The notes below the pieces were generated by a model. The model did no database searches, had not been told where the DNA came from, and saw only the letters and a list, made by a program, of their open reading frames with translations. Of a DNA stretch of 64,000 bases, positions 47,150 to 57,949 are shown piece after piece; position 1 is the stretch's first letter; every line of letters starts with the position of its first letter. Source of the DNA: Sialis fuliginosa (lineage: Eukaryota; Arthropoda; Insecta; Megaloptera; Sialidae). The position numbers and the translations under genes were made by a program. The stretch covers positions 9,858,001 through 9,922,000 of the forward strand of contig OY540821.1 in NCBI GenBank assembly GCA_961205875.1. Direction: 5' to 3'.

Positions 47150-48440
47150 ATTGTTTTATTTATTTATAATTAACATTTAATACCATTTCAACCAAGATAT
47201 ATATATGCGAAATAATTTTTGTATTAAAAATCTCAAGGGTAAGCATTATTAATAAAAATGTTAAACATATAATTTTTTTATTACATAGTATAAATAAAAT
47301 AAAATAAATAAAAGAAAAATAACATTTATTTATCTTATTCTCTCGTTTCTAAATAATTGCCAACCTTAAAAAAAAACACACATTTTTTACGAGGAAGTAA
47401 AAACGTAAAATTCCGGAGGCAAAATAAAGATAATAAAGAAATATATATGTATTGAGTGAGATATATGAATTATAGTAGAATAATTATAAACAATGTAAAT
47501 AATTGCGGTGGAAAATTAACAATGTACTTTTTTTTAATTTAGGTTGTATGAGAAAAAAACTGTATGCATATAGAATTATAAATATGTTCATTAATAAAGT
47601 TCATTTTGAAGACAATAGAGTAGTAAGCTTTAGCTCAAATATCTGGAAGGATTATACACTATTATACAGGTGTCCCTAAAGTCCGAAACCGGTCAAAAAT
47701 TTTGAAGGTGTTAAGTTTCTATTAAAAAAGTTGCAAGGTTTAAAAAATCATTTTTATTTAACCTTGTCAAAGACAATACCTATTTTTTTTAAATGGAAAC
47801 CTATATTTTTTATTATGGTATAAATTGTCTGAATTTTTTTCGACTTCAATGTTTCCGTTTCGAAAATAATAAAAAAAATTGAAAGGAGTAAACATCCGTT
47901 TCTGGTTTAATAACATTCTTAAAAAAAAGAAAATGCATATAAATTTTATCAGAATCTGACAATTGACTTCAAAGATACGTCACTCAAAAGTGAAAAATAA
48001 AAAAATTTAACCGACTTCAAAAAAATCCTGAAAATACTAAAAAGTATATAATAATTAAAAACAGTTTTTGAAGTCTGTGTCAAGCCAATAAAAAATTTTT
48101 TTAAGAAAGAAAAAAAATTCAATCGATTTCAAAAACCGTTGTTTTTTTTAAGTCGATTTTCTTTTCTCGTTTCACAAATTCCAAAACTGCTGAATTTTTT
48201 CGCCGCCGCTTTATACAATATATAGAATTTATGTTAATGAGGAAACCAAAAACGTAATTAATTTTAAACACACGCGTTCAGATATTAATTTTTCAAGGCA
48301 TGCACACGAGCCGATTTTAATCTTAATTAATGCATTAACTTAAACTACAGATTGAATTTTAAGATTAATTCCTGCTCATATCCCAAAAGATTGTTTAAAA
48401 TCAATCACTCTTACCGTCGACATGGCTAAGGTTACCTTTA
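47150..48440. other. AT-rich stretch without recognised features
   Basis: Only short fragments of dispersed repeats (GAGTAAACATCCGTTTCTGG at 47886; a TE-like TATACAGGTGTCCC at 47663). No exon or RNA gene supported. Confidence 0.4.
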
Positions 48441-48444
48441 TTTT

Positions 48445-48478
48445 TCTCTCTCTCTCTCTCTGTCTCTCCCTCTCCCTA
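48445..48478. repeat. CT microsatellite
   Basis: A (TC)n run followed by TGTCTCTCCCTCTCCC. Simple repeat. Confidence 0.9.
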
Positions 48479-48869
48479 CTCTAACCTAGTCTTTACATTT
48501 TCGCTAAAATCAGTGGCGAATTATATTTTAGTTTATTCAATATTAGAATTTAATTTTATCACATTTTTAATAACCACTAAAATAAAAATAAAAATCCCCT
48601 ATCTATATGTTCTGTATGTAAATAACCTCAATGATTCCTTATATAAATCCTATTATTCCAGTCACCATGTTCGTTTCTCTTGCTATGATTGGCTCATCAA
48701 CAACTTCCCAGTCCATATTATGTCACTAACAAATGCACACGTACAAATACACTTACAACGCAGTCTCAAAGAAAAAAAACAGCCGTCTGAAAAGGCTAAG
48801 CCAGCAGACAAGAATGCATGAAGCAGAAGAAAAATCTAATTGAATACATTGCGTTTTTAGTTGGCTGTG

Positions 48870-48910
48870 TAACACAGTGCTTCTCAAAATGTCTGTGTTC
48901 AAGGACTGCC
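48870..48910. mobile_element. hAT-type terminus relic
   Basis: CAGTGCTTCTCAAAATGTCT resembles the CAGTG-TTCTCAAA terminus common in hAT families. Similar words in inverse lie at 52775-52797, and at 62503-62520 (CAGAGGTTCTCAAAGTGTGG). None has a clear partner, so these are treated as separate relics. Confidence 0.45.
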
Positions 48911-49486
48911 ATCAACAGCATGGACTACTCTTGCTCAAAAGTGTATCATATGGAAAGTGTTTATTTTTATAAACTAAATTGAAAGTACAAATTGTGCATT
49001 TATATTTCCAAAAAAGATAAAATTTTGATTTCTCTATATGCCCGCTATTTGAAGTTTTCAAAATGTCTGAAAACTCTATCCTAATATTTGATTGTTATTG
49101 TTACACTATTTATATTTTTAGTTTATTTATTTTTAACTACAAAACTATAAAATAACTCCGTACAAAATAATCTAAATTCGAATCTATAAAAAAGCATTTT
49201 AAAGCTGAAACTATACACTATACAGATTTGTTTTAATCCCATGCACTTTCATAAATATTATCTTTTAGTAGAATTAAAATTTAAAAAATTGATACTAACG
49301 CTTTAAGCGCTAGTCTACTATTCGCGCGGTTATAACTTATCGGTCGAAAAATCGCCGAATCGGTTTCAGCATGTCACCATCGATATGGACATTGTTTTTC
49401 TCGCCATACCTCCCCCCCCACACTGATGCTAGTTTGAGTTATGATTAACGATGTAGCTGCTAAATAAGTTGAAATATCCAAACTAT

Positions 49487-49760
49487 TATCTATTATAAAT
49501 GCGAGTGTGTCAGTCTGTCTGTTTGTTAACTTTTCATGACTTAACCGATCTTGATGAAATTTGGCAGGAAGATAGCTTGCATCCTTAGGAAGGACATAGG
49601 CTACTTTGTATCCAATTTTATTAGATAAAAAATTACCAGTTTTATTGACTAACACAACAGAAATCTGTATTACCTAACCTTCTTCTTCATGGATTTTATG
49701 TCTGACAGCTTCTACCTAACTTAAATTCCATTCGAACAAAGTCGCGAGTATCAGTTAGTT
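49487..49760 (-). mobile_element. Retroposon 3' tail, copy c (inverted)
   Basis: Inverse word order: TTATAAATGCGAGTGTGTCA, GTCTGTTTGTTAAC, ACCGATCTTGATGAAATTTG, GCTTGCATCC, AGGCTACTTTGTATCC, then AACAGAAATCTGTATTACCT and CTTAAATTCCATTCGAAC. The minus-strand frame over 49374-49655 is repeat sequence. Confidence 0.8.
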
Positions 49761-50261
49761 TTTAAATAAAAAATTGACAAGAGTAAACATCCGTTTCCAG
49801 GTTGCATATCATGTTTGTAAATTTCAGCGTTCACCGATAGACACACAGACATGTAATTTCCGTAAACTACATATAAACGTATGTAAGAAAAAGTAAAATT
49901 TAAACAGTATAGTTTATTTTATCACTACAAATAACAAGAAAATGTAGAACGTACGAATATTACCCTATAACACATGTAACGCTACTGATTTCAGTACAAT
50001 CTCCGTCTCACTCTGGTACACGCAACGTTCAAAACAAAGCAGAATTATTCCCGAGTGTGTAATGAATTAATTTAACTCGGATAGAGTTGTGTAACCTAAA
50101 TAAGGGCCAGATTTACCACCCCTTAACTCTAATCTTGGTTAACTAATCGACGTGAGTATACACAGTTCAGAGGTTTAGAGATCATCTTCGTCGCTAAATG
50201 TCTGATACAAACTGATAGTTACAGAACTAGAGAAAGGAAGCTATTTTTACTTTCTAATTCT

Positions 50262-50775
50262 AAAAGAAATGGAAGTATTGAGATAAGAGTAAATTCTGAT
50301 TTTACTACCTTCAAAACGTAAAGAAAATTTGATTTCCGCATGGGGACTGTGCGTGAGTCTGTAGAGTTTTCTTTCGTTCACGATAACTACTGTAAAAATG
50401 CTCCAAATATTTTTGGACAAAATCTTTGTCTCAACGAGTACTTAAGACTTATTGATTTTGGTGCTAATCTGTTCAGGGGTATTGGAAATATTGAAAATTT
50501 TGAAACTATTTTTAATTCCATGTTCTAAAAGAAATGGAAGTATTGAGATAAGAGTAAATTCTGATTGTACTACCTTCAAAACGAAAAGAAAAGTTGTACG
50601 TGTGTCTGTAGAATTTTCTTTCGTTCACGGTAACTACTGTAAAAATGCTCCGAATATAATTATTATGGGGGAAAATCTTGATCTCAGTGAGTACTCCAGA
50701 TCTATTGAATTTGGTGCTAATCGGATCAGTGATTTTTGAAATATTCGAAATTTTGTATCTATTATCGTCTAAAAA
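50262..50775. repeat. 265-bp tandem duplication
   Basis: AAAAGAAATGGAAGTATTGA starts both units (50262 and 50527). Shared blocks follow: GATAAGAGTAAATTCTGATT, TAGA(G/A)TTTTCTTTCGTTCAC, TAACTACTGTAAAAATGCTCC, GAGTACT, TTTGGTGCTAATC. The units have diverged by substitutions and small indels. Open frames in both units come from the repeat and show no known domain. Confidence 0.85.
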
Positions 50776-51276
50776 GATAACGTTGCGAGTATTATCTTAC
50801 CAATTTTGATAAGACTTAGTACATTTGTAGTTTAATCCAACCTAAGTGACACTTAATTTTTATACGTGTCTAAACAGTCGTTAAAGGGGTGAAAACCAAC
50901 CTCAAAATTTTAATTTTAAATGCTAATAAATACATATAAATAAACTACTTCATGTTTTGCCTTGGTAATAAATGCAACTAAATTCAAATTGTCAGATTAG
51001 TTATTCTACAAATGTGTATTATATAATTGAAATTAGGATGTTAGAAAACTAATATTTATAATGAAAAGGTGAGTTTTATTTCTGAAAAATCCCATTGAAA
51101 TTTTTCAGATATTAAAAATATATTAAAGAACATGGTTCTCCATACCGTTAATTTTTACATTCGTTGTAAATCATCCTATAGAATATACATTTTAGGTTAA
51201 ATTCGACCCCAAAATACATTCGATACCTTCAAGAACATGAAATCGAATCACGTATATATAATATAATATAAAGGAG
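50776..51276. other. Intron sequence downstream of the Beat exon
   Basis: AT-rich, no conserved reading on the minus strand after the splice donor. ATACATTTTAGGTTAAATTC and similar words look like repeat relics only. Confidence 0.5.
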
Positions 51277-51282
51277 ACTTAC
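51277..51282 (-). other. Splice donor of the Beat-like exon
   Basis: Minus strand GAT|GTAAGT: the consensus donor follows the codon for Asp in GIHVD, leaving the exon in phase 0 at its 3' end. Confidence 0.85.
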
Positions 51283-51491
51283 ATCAACATGTATTCCTGG
51301 CACCTCGAACACCCTGGTTGGCGGTTCCTCCTTAGGGACGTACCGATAGAACTCATCGTCCTGCCGGTACCATTTGACTGAGTATAGCGGTGAATCGTCC
51401 AGCTTGTAGTCGCATACTAGCGTCACCGAGTGCCCACTACGGACTGCCCGGGGAATGACCACCTTTACCTCGCGTAACGACTCGCTCGTGC
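51283..51491 (-). CDS. Internal exon of a Beaten-path-like Ig-domain protein
   Basis: Seen: a 209-bp minus-strand exon with GC far above its surroundings, between acceptor TTGTCCCACAG and donor GTAAGT. It begins with two bases of a split codon and encodes 69 residues: TSESLREVKVVIPRAV, RSGHSVTLVCDYKLDDSPLY, SVKWYRQDDEFYRYVPKEEP, PTRVFEVPGIHVD. Known: this matches the first Ig domain of the arthropod Beat family. The B-strand Cys (in LVCDY), the C-strand Trp (VKWYR), the EFYRYxPKExPP block and FxVPGIxVD are its signatures. Beat proteins are secreted or membrane Ig proteins that bind Side-family receptors and guide axons. The partner Cys must lie in the next exon, not found here. Inference: partial gene on the minus strand, paralogue not assignable from one exon; an in-frame GTG inside is not a start. 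Confidence 0.93.
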
Positions 51492-51540
51492 CTGTGGGAC
51501 AAAGGTTCCACCATTAGAAATGTTGTAAGGGTACATTGAT
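51492..51540 (-). other. Splice acceptor region of the Beat-like exon
   Basis: Minus strand reads ...TTTCTAATGGTGGAACCTTTGTCCCACAG up to the exon (given in two parts: branch-like TTCTAAT, then the pyrimidine-rich CCTTTGTCCCACAG). The AG is at 51493-51492. Confidence 0.8.
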
Positions 51541-51739
51541 AATAAACTTGCAATACCTTAATTGTCTCGTATTTTGGTTAAAAGATTTACCTTTTTATAC
51601 GTTGAAAGGTAAAAAGATTTTGGAGAAAAATGACCTTTTTTACACATTGGTTAATCAATAATAGATTCATGATTCTACAATAACTACACTACAAATAAAT
51701 ATTGTTTTAGATTAGTTTTACTAATTTTTAGGTATTAGA

Positions 51740-52095
51740 GTTAATATTTCTTTGACAAATTGAAATTGAAGCATGAAATTTTACTAAAAAAGATTGTGCT
51801 TTTGATTTCGTTAAAAGTACGTTTCTTTTATAGAAAATAGCGTGAAAAGTTGAAATTTTCAAACTGCAGGTCTGTATCTAAAACTGTTCTCGTAACTTTT
51901 GAACGGGTGGACGGATTTGAAAACAGTGCATCAAAATCTATCTGATGATGTGTATTATACTTTAAAATTCAACAAAAAAAATAATCAAAAATTGACTTTT
52001 TTTTCAATTTTCGGCAAAAGTTTTATTGACGAATTTTAAAGTATTAGACATGTTATCAGATAGATTTTGACACGCTGATTTCAAACCCGTCAAAG
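51740..52095. repeat. Foldback element, diverged copy 3
   Basis: Shares ATTTCGTTAAAAGTACGTTT, CTGCAGGTCTGTATCT, GAACGGGTGGACGGATTTGA, CAAAATCTATCTGATGATGT and the inverse AGATTTTGACACGCTGATTT with the 44.16-kb foldback. The right arm is truncated after about 60 bp. Confidence 0.75.
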
Positions 52096-52307
52096 ATACA
52101 TTCAAATACGTGAATAACCATTGAGAACATATTAGAACAGTCAAACAGAAATTAACTTTTAGAAATAAATACTAGATTTTTTAAACATTTGCAATACGTT
52201 AATAATATATTTCAAGGACATTGATACAAAATTTAATTTGAATTGAAAATAATAAATTGAAATTAAAAAATATATAAAATACATTTTTAAATCATTGTAA
52301 TTTGCAT

Positions 52308-52460
52308 TTTTTTTATCTAATAAATTTTTCTGGATACAAAGTAGCTTATATCCTTCTCAAGATGCAAGCTATCTCCCCGCCAAATTTCATCGAGATTGGT
52401 TAAGCAGTTTATCCATGAAAAGTTAACAAACAGACATACACAATTTCGCATTTAATTTTC
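52308..52460 (+). mobile_element. Retroposon 3' tail, copy d
   Basis: TTTTTATCTAATAAATTTTT, GGATACAAAGTAGC, GATGCAAGCTATCTCC, AATTTCATCGAGATTGGTT, AACAAACAGACATACA. 5'-truncated, and the end is diverged. Confidence 0.75.
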
Positions 52461-52734
52461 TTATCAAAAGATACCAAAAACTAGTTAATAATTCAATATT
52501 ATAATGTACTGTTATAAATGTATTGTGCATTATTGATGTTCAATATAGGTCAAATAGCTATATGAGTTTTAAATTAAACTGTTTTTGAACTATGACAAAT
52601 CATAAGAGATAAAAATAAATAAAACACCAGACAAATTGTAATGGGTACATAATGAAGAAGTTAAAAAAATACATTATTTAATAAATGTATTCATATCAAA
52701 CGAAAAAATAAATAAATACTTATAAAAGCATTAG

Positions 52735-52797
52735 CAATATTCCGCGGTGCTCTTGTAAAGACGCCGCGCCGCGGCGCACACTTTGGGAACCACTGGT
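52735..52797. mobile_element. hAT-type terminus relic, GC-rich
   Basis: GCGCACACTTTGGGAACCACTGG reads in inverse (in parts) as CCAGTGGTTCCCAAAG, a typical hAT terminus. It is preceded by the GC-rich palindromic run CCGCGCCGCGG. No partner terminus identified. Confidence 0.55.
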
Positions 52798-53300
52798 TTA
52801 GTGGATTTGTATATGATAACAGAGCATTTTCTTCATAACAATTTCAATAACAAAAGTGTCCACGTAAGACATACGAGAGACAAACTGCATATTTTAAAAA
52901 CAACAATCTTGCAAAGTTTTAAATACAAAGGGATAATCCTTTTTTCTTACTTTGTGACCTTTTTTATCAAGACATGAGTTTAACGTTGTTACAAAGAACA
53001 CAAAAGCTTCTTTGTTTGGTAAATAAGTTACAGACGAGGTAAAACATGAAGAAGTGACTTTAAATTTCCTAAATAGATAGTCCTTTGTTTGTGACACTAA
53101 CGTCTTTCAAAATAATTGCGGTTTAATAAATTATTAGACAAGTTTCATAGTTCCACATTGCTGAGAAAATGCGGCAATATAAATAACGAATGTAAGTTTC
53201 TCTTTTGTTTCACACAAACAATTCGTTTTTAAATGGATAAATCCAATAAGGTATTTCAGAAGTTATATACGAGTAATTAACACATTTTAAATTTCTTATA

Positions 53301-53779
53301 TAAGGTACTGGTACCAGTCTTGACCGCTTTAAGAGCAACGTATACTGTTTGTAATTCCCACGCACTTTTATTACTAATAAAACAAGTAACTCTTTATTAA
53401 TTCAATTTAATTACTAAAGTCCGCAAATATAGTTTTTTTGTTGTAATTATAGCCTTTTATTTCGTTTCAGTAATGGATGAAGTAAAATCAGTAATGGGCA
53501 TTCAGTGATGGACATTTGCTAATGATTACAAAATGATAAGTACCACGATACAAAAGTGTAAAGCAGTTGCTATGATAATATTATAATTAATAAATAGATT
53601 ACACTTATAATTAATTTAAATGTCCACCATTTTCACACCCGATTGTACTCAAATTAAGCTGTTTTAAAGTTAAGATTATGATTCAGAAATGGCAATAATA
53701 AAAATTTTGTAATTTAGTACATTTAATTAAACAAGTGTCCAACACTGGGGTATTATCCAAGATTGGTGCCAGTACCTTA
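53301..53779. mobile_element. AAGGTACTGG-family MITE, copy B
   Basis: Full-length copy: TAAGGTACTGGTACCAGTCT at the left and GATTGGTGCCAGTACCTTA at the right. Internal order follows copy A, with a short duplicated phrase (AGTAATGGATGAAGTAAAAT, CAGTAATGGGCA) that copy A lacks. Confidence 0.85.
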
Positions 53780-54575
53780 CCTACAATTAATCACTAATTA
53801 TTAGGAGTACATAATATGCCATGATGTATAAATTACAAGTCATTAGTGGGTTAAAGAAATATCAAATGTAAGACCAACAAAACTGAATCCATGATTACCT
53901 ACTAGCCTCCTCTCTAGAATACAATTACCCTGTCACGGATTCTAAATTAACCCATCAAGTTCATAAATGTACTTCATTATCTGCTGACTGCAGTTTAATA
54001 TTCTGGAAAACCGATTTATGTATTATATAAAACGTCACACAAACTATCCTATAAACTAAAATTTGCATGCAAGGAGTTGGCTTTGTCCAAGTATATAGAA
54101 TATTTATGAATTAAATATTGTTGCTGGTTATCCATGTGCGCCAATAGGAAGGGGAAAGTGAGGTATTTAAATTAGTAACAAATTACGATAATCGGTCAAC
54201 AAATATTAAAAGAAAAAATTATAAAATAATCTCCTAATTGAATAACTTTTGTCTGAAAAGTTTTGGTACATAAAAAACGCTCTAATTTTTGATTGGAGTA
54301 TGCCACTTTCTATGGTCATAAATAAGGTCAAAATAATGATTTTCAGATAAGGAGCCATATTAAAATCCGTGTAGAACATCATCAGATTTCAATTTTCTTT
54401 TGTTTATTTTAAAGTTCTTTTTGAGAAAATTATTTTTTCCCTACAAAATCTAAAAATTTCACTGTTCTTACAAACTTAATTGTTATATAACTTTTTTATT
54501 GTGCAAAATATCATTTTTTAGCAATCCATTGATAACACGATAATACTGTTTTAATGAACAACTTCTTTGGAAATT
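53780..54575. other. AT-rich stretch with one repeat fragment
   Basis: No exon. AACTTTTGTCTGAAAAGTTT at 54245 is a weak relative of the 27.1-kb TIR element terminus. Confidence 0.4.
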
Positions 54576-54730
54576 GCGAGACAAACTTCTTCTACGTGGA
54601 ATGTTATGATAGTCAATAAAACAAGTTTTTATGTTTCGTTTTTGCACGCTAGATGTCAATATAATTTATCGCGCGTGCAAAAGTACATCAATTTTTCGGG
54701 ATACATATATATGTAGTAGCCTATTGGGTC

Positions 54731-54804
54731 GATTACATTGAGCGAGTTTACAAGCTACAAGCCGGCGAGTTTACTAGCTGCTAGTAAACTCGCTCAGTGT
54801 AATC
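54731..54804. mobile_element. Hairpin MITE inside the retroposon tail
   Basis: Inverted arms GATTACATTGAGCGAGTTTA+C (54731-54751) and its inverse at 54784-54804 differ at one position; the inner part includes GCGAGTTTACTAGCTGCTAG. The whole insert relative to other tails spans about 54724-54848, so extra sequence with TAACTAGCAG lies outside the hairpin. No duplication is clear. Confidence 0.75.
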
Positions 54805-54951
54805 ATGTTCACTAGCTAACTAGCAGATTGTAAACAATGAAATGAAATGTCCTATCTCAGGATGCAAGCTATCTCCCTGCCAAATTTTATCAAGATCGGT
54901 TCAGTGGTTAAGCCGTGGAAATGTTACAGAGTTACTTTCGAATTTATAATA

Positions 54952-55380
54952 CAGTGTAACCTTCATATAACGAGCCTCAATATAACGATTTCCTCGATTT
55001 AACAAATTCTTCGAAATCCCCTAGAACTGCCCGTAAGAGCTAATGCAAAATATACCTTTATATTACGAATACATTTGTCAACAACCTCTTTATAACGAAT
55101 TTTTCGACAGGTTCAGACACGTAAAATTTTTCGTAAGACAATCATTATTGTTTTTTTGCTGTTTGTCACTGTTGCTAGTTTTAAAGTTACAATTGTTGAA
55201 AAACAAAAAAGGTGTTCCTTAACCGTCGCAAAGAAAAATAGACATCGCTACATTCTTACCTAGTTATTACGAATTGTAGACCAACCTAACCTTTATATAA
55301 CAAACCTCACTGTAACAAATTACTTGGTATAACGAATATTTTCTACATCCCTTCAGTTTTGTTATATCGAGGTTGCACTG
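54952..55380 (+). mobile_element. Pogo/Tigger-like MITE
   Basis: Termini CAGTGTAACCTTCATATAAC and GTTATATCGAGGTTGCACTG are inverted repeats of the CAGTG-AACCTCGATATAAC type found in pogo/Tigger elements. Both sides have TA (54950-54951 and 55381-55382). The host sequence TTTATAATATTAGTATGG is restored on removal. A short frame at 55192-55275 (EKQKRCSLTVAKK, then frameshift to KIDIATFL) may be the transposase N-terminus. Confidence 0.88.
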
Positions 55381-55395
55381 TATTAGTATGGAAAA

Positions 55396-56595
55396 AAACT
55401 CTCATGGAAAAGAATTGCAGATTTTTTTAACAGTTATTTTTGATTTGTTGTCTCCACTGTGCGCCGGTATGTTCACAAAATCAAATATGTAGAATGTAGG
55501 TATTATAAATACGTATAAGTTAACGGTGAATGAACACCGATAGATCCCCCATGCGACCCCCCCGTTTGCGCACCACTGAATCACTCGAACGAACCTATTT
55601 CAAACGTTGACATTTTAATTAATAGTGTATATTCAATGTGGTTCCTATCCGACCGCAACAATTTGTAATTTCACTAGTTGATTACTAATTTATAAAATCA
55701 AACCTTGGGACGGGAAATTCTTAATCATAGCCTACTAGTCTCCATGTGTCATCCTCGAACATGCAATCTTGTCTCTTGTTAATAATTTATATGTTTACAG
55801 TTTCGTTGTTTTGCCAACGAAGTCGCTGATTTTGTTTCCACTAGATGTTACAGTACAAGCTCTGCTTGTTGAAACCAGCATTTCTCTCAAGTAAATCTCA
55901 CAATTAACCCGTTGGACGGGACCATGTAGCGAAACACGAATTCCTAAACATGTGCTTATTTTCCGATAAAAATAAGTGGTCTGATTTTTTATTTTATTTA
56001 CATTGTCTTTTTATGATGTCAACATTGCATGAAATTGCATATAATTGATATTCGTGTAGGTATAGTATATTAAGTATTAATTTTTTAATAAACAAAAATT
56101 TTTTTTTAATAAGTATGTATAATTTTTTATTTTATATAAATAGGTATAAAATTTACGTACAAAAATGAGTAAACAAAGAGTGAGGTGAAAGATTTTACTG
56201 AATATTTCACTGACATAAATTTTTTTTTAATAAATAAAAGTCGGTTTTTTCGAGTCGTAAACTATAATCGATTTTCGCATCGAAGGGAAAAAAATACAAT
56301 CAACTTTCGCGTCGAAAGGGTTAAAGTATATTTTCTAGAAAAATTCTAGGGGGGGGGGGAGCACGTACTAACGAGAAAAACGTACTAACGAAACATTTGG
56401 GGCCTTAAGAATGCCGAGACCTAAAAAAACGTAGATACTATGGCGAAAAACGTACTAACGAGTATAATATGATATACACTGTATATGATTGACAACAAAT
56501 GTAAAAAAAAACCCAGTGAATAGAGGATATTAGTTTCTTATGAATGTCCAAAGAATTACAGCTCCTCAAAAATTAATAGTTTTTATTTAGTTTTT
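55396..56595. other. AT-rich stretch with hAT-like relics
   Basis: An inverse hAT-like end, CAGTGGTGCGCAAACGGGGG, reads leftward from 55578, and CCACTGTGCGCCGG at 55454 could be a partner, giving a 125-bp element; support is weak. G-run at 56350-56360. Repeated ACGTACTAACGA words at 56365, 56382 and 56450. No exon. Confidence 0.4.
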
Positions 56596-56599
56596 AAAG

Positions 56600-56880
56600 A
56601 ATTTAGGTCAGGTAATACATATTTCTGTTATGATAGTCGATAAAACAGGTTTTTAATTTCGAATTTACACGTTAGATGTCACTTTACCAAAAAGTATAAA
56701 CTATCGCGCATATAAAAATACACATCCATTTTTTTAATCCAAACAAAATAACCTATGTCCTTCCTCAGGATACAAGATATTTCCCTACCAAATTTTATCA
56801 AGATCGGTTCAGTTGTTTAGCCATGAAAAGGTAACAAATAGACAGACAGAGATACTTTCATATTTATAATAAGTATTAGT
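56600..56880 (+). mobile_element. Retroposon 3' tail, copy f
   Basis: ATACATATTTCTGTTATGAT, GCTTTCCTCAGG-like block (CCTTCCTCAGGATACAAG), CAAGATCGGTTCAGTTG, GGTAACAAATAGACAGACAG, TTTATAATAAG. Near full-length compared with copy b. Confidence 0.78.
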
Positions 56881-57029
56881 ATACATATATAGTTTTGCTT
56901 AAAATAACATACTCAATTTTCTGTAATTTTAAGTTGTAAATCATCCTGTATAGTAAAAAAATATTAAAATAAAACTTTCGAAAATTTAATAGTACATAAA
57001 TTATAGACAACTAGCTGTTTATTTTATTT

Positions 57030-57185
57030 ATTTAATCAATTTTTTGGATACAAAGTAGCCTATGTCCTTCCTCAGGAGGCAATCTATCTCCCTACCAAAT
57101 TTCATCAAGATCGGTTCAGCGGTGAAAGGTAACAAACAGACAGACAGACAGAGTTACTTTAGCATTTATAATATTAGTATGAATA
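57030..57185 (+). mobile_element. Retroposon 3' tail, copy g
   Basis: 5'-truncated: TTTTTTGGATACAAAGTAGC, CCTCAGGAGGCAATCTATCT, AAGATCGGTTCAGCGG, AACAAACAGACAGACAGACA, TTTATAATATTAG. Confidence 0.8.
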
Positions 57186-57189
57186 ATAT

Positions 57190-57945
57190 TATCTACGACA
57201 TTTTTTCTAATTTTCACTGTCATTTCAAAAATGAATTATGAAATTGAAAAATAACAACAGCAAAAATTCGTTTCTGAATGTAAGGTCATTATTTTTATTT
57301 AGATTTTCAAAAACATTATTTACTTATACTACAAATATGTATTCCATACATGTAAAATATGATATAAAAACTATTACAAAAACTTTTAAATGGATATTTG
57401 TTGTATTTAAATAACAAAAATATATTCATACATATTATAAATCAAATTCGTAGACAATGTAAATGATACAACTTTCAACGTAGATGACGTTGGTCTTGTT
57501 TCAAGAAAACTATTTTAGGATACGAAGTTAATCTACAAAATTCAACATATTCGTATATGTACTACAGACTACATTATAACATGTTATTAAATTTTACTAC
57601 AAACATTAATTTGTTAAAAGCCTAACTTGATATTGTTAAGACATAAAGTAGGCCATGTACCTGCAATTTGCATTAGGAAACAATTCTGAAAAAAACTTGT
57701 GTATTTTGTTTAATTAACAATTTGATTTTAATCAGGGGTATTTAAACTTTTAATTAGTGATATATGTTTAACCTTTTTAAATTGTACTGTAATGTGTTAA
57801 CTTGTTTTACGTTATCGTGGAGAACGATTTCTAGTTATAACGTAATTAAAAAATATCTATACTATTTCATCAAATATCTTTTGAATTAGATTATTTATTG
57901 TAGAACCTAGGAAATTTATTTATTTATTAATTTTTGAGTAACTGA
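57190..57945. other. AT-rich stretch without recognised features
   Basis: No gene, RNA or repeat pair supported. Confidence 0.45.
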
Positions 57946-57949
57946 AAAA

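Larger units (their letters stand above)
54580..55395 (+). mobile_element. Retroposon 3' tail, copy e, with two nested insertions
   Basis: Starts with ATGTTATGATAGTCAATAAA and continues TTTTTCGGGATACATATA...GTAGCCTAT, then is interrupted by a hairpin MITE. It resumes GTCCTATCTCAGGATGCAAG, AAGATCGGTTCAGTGG and TTTATAA, and is interrupted again by the pogo-like element before TTAGTATGG. Removing both inserts gives the normal tail order seen in the other copies. Confidence 0.85.

Noticed and set aside
48513-48821. 102-codon plus frame
   Set aside because: No recognisable domain; it starts in AT-rich DNA and shows no exon-like composition.
51456-51462. GTG codon within the Beat exon as a translation start
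   Set aside because: The reading continues upstream in frame (TSESLREVK) to a good splice acceptor, so this is internal coding sequence.
48870-52797. One large hAT element from CAGTGCTTCTCAAA to GGGAACCACTGG enclosing the Beat exon
   Set aside because: The two ends differ beyond the first bases and no matching flank octamers were seen, so gene capture by a transposon is not supported.
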